Positions 5,590 to 5,864 of a DNA stretch of 5,864 nucleotides are shown here, piece by piece (within the stretch, counting starts at the first letter, position 1; every line of letters starts with the position of its first letter). The DNA comes from a bacterium. GTDB taxonomy: Bacteria; UBP15; UBA6099; DSWB01. The notes under the pieces are model-generated. The model worked only from the letters and a program-made list of their open reading frames with translations, was not told the origin of the DNA and did no database searches. The DNA is taken from NCBI GenBank assembly GCA_020061125.1, contig JAGUYV010000288.1, positions 1 through 5,864 of the forward strand, given 5' to 3'. A program made the position numbers and the translations under genes.

Positions 5590-5596
5590 AAAGGAG
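5590..5596 (+). promoter_or_regulatory. Ribosome binding site deciding the GTG start
   Basis: AAAGGAG with 7 nt to GTG 5604 is near-ideal. It selects GTG over the in-frame upstream ATG codons at 5496 and 5550, which have only weak purine-rich sequence before them. Confidence 0.8.
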
Positions 5597-5603
5597 CAAC
5601 ACG

Positions 5604-5864
5604 GTGAGCAAGAAATTGTATGTGGGCAATTTGAGTTTTGACACGCGCGACGACGATCTGCGCGGCCTGTTCGAGCAGTATGGGGCCGTTGAGAGCGCGG
5701 AAGTGGTGACGGATCGCGACAGCGGGCGCAGCCGCGGGTTCGGGTTTGTGGTTATGCCTTCGGACCAGGAAGCGCAGGCGGCGATTGACGCGCTGAATGA
5801 AAAGGAAGTGGGCGGGCGCAACATCGCGGTGAATGAGGCGCGGCCTCCGAAACCGCGCACGGGC
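5604..5864 (+). CDS. RNA-binding protein with one RRM domain, partial (3' end outside window)
   Basis: The first 87 residues of a small bacterial RNA-recognition-motif protein. The domain starts almost at the N-terminus and is complete: RNP2 is LYVGNL (5-10) and RNP1 is RGFGFVVM (44-51), each with the aromatic residues that stack on RNA bases (Tyr6, Phe46, Phe48). The domain ends near NEARP (77-81) and a Pro/Arg-containing tail begins as the window ends. Such proteins in bacteria are usually about 80-150 residues, often with a Gly/Arg-rich tail, and bind RNA in the cytoplasm; several are cold-induced (family knowledge). GTG at 5604 is chosen because AAAGGAG (5590-5596) sits 7 nt upstream and RRM proteins commonly begin M(S/T)KKLYVGNL. 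The frame stays open upstream to ATG 5496, so a 36-residue extension is formally possible. It diverges from the kinase-like gene. Confidence 0.95.
   Translation, partial: MSKKLYVGNLSFDTRDDDLRGLFEQYGAVESAEVVTDRDSGRSRGFGFVVMPSDQEAQAAIDALNEKEVGGRNIAVNEARPPKPRTG

Noticed and set aside
1-5864. CRISPR array, tRNA, rRNA, insertion sequence or attachment site
   Set aside because: No regularly spaced repeats, no tRNA or rRNA signature, no transposase and no terminal inverted repeats were seen on either strand.

Overview
The window is GC-rich bacterial DNA. It carries five genes on the minus strand and, at the right edge, the start of one gene on the plus strand. Shine-Dalgarno sites, sigma70-like promoters and compact gene spacing are all bacterial. 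A high-GC Gram-negative of the PVC/Hydrogenedentes type would fit the gene mix (GH4 hydrolase, short CapD-like dehydratase, free-standing beta-helix protein, RRM protein), but the sequence does not fix a taxon and this is only a guess.

Layout, read in the direction of minus-strand transcription from the right. A divergent intergenic region (5319-5603) holds a promoter for each side. On the plus strand, an RNA-recognition-motif protein starts with GTG at 5604 and runs out of the window. On the minus strand, a 576-residue protein (3588-5318) looks like two kinase folds in tandem: the first keeps most of the catalytic signature and the second has lost it. A 116-nt gap (3472-3587) follows, with a good promoter and a perfect GC hairpin. 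After it come four same-strand genes with short gaps (69, 34 and 33 nt), probably one transcript: a left-handed beta-helix protein resembling the C-terminal half of GlmU-type enzymes (2785-3471), a secreted protein with a duplicated domain (1876-2715), a GH4 NAD-dependent glycosidase (549-1841), and a CapD/FlaA1-like nucleotide-sugar dehydratase cut by the left edge (1-515).

The dehydratase and beta-helix protein suggest nucleotide-sugar metabolism for a surface or secreted glycan. The GH4 enzyme implies intracellular processing of a glycoside. Whether these act in one pathway cannot be decided from the sequence. The most unusual item is the tandem kinase/pseudokinase protein, followed by the secreted protein with paired cysteines in a duplicated domain.
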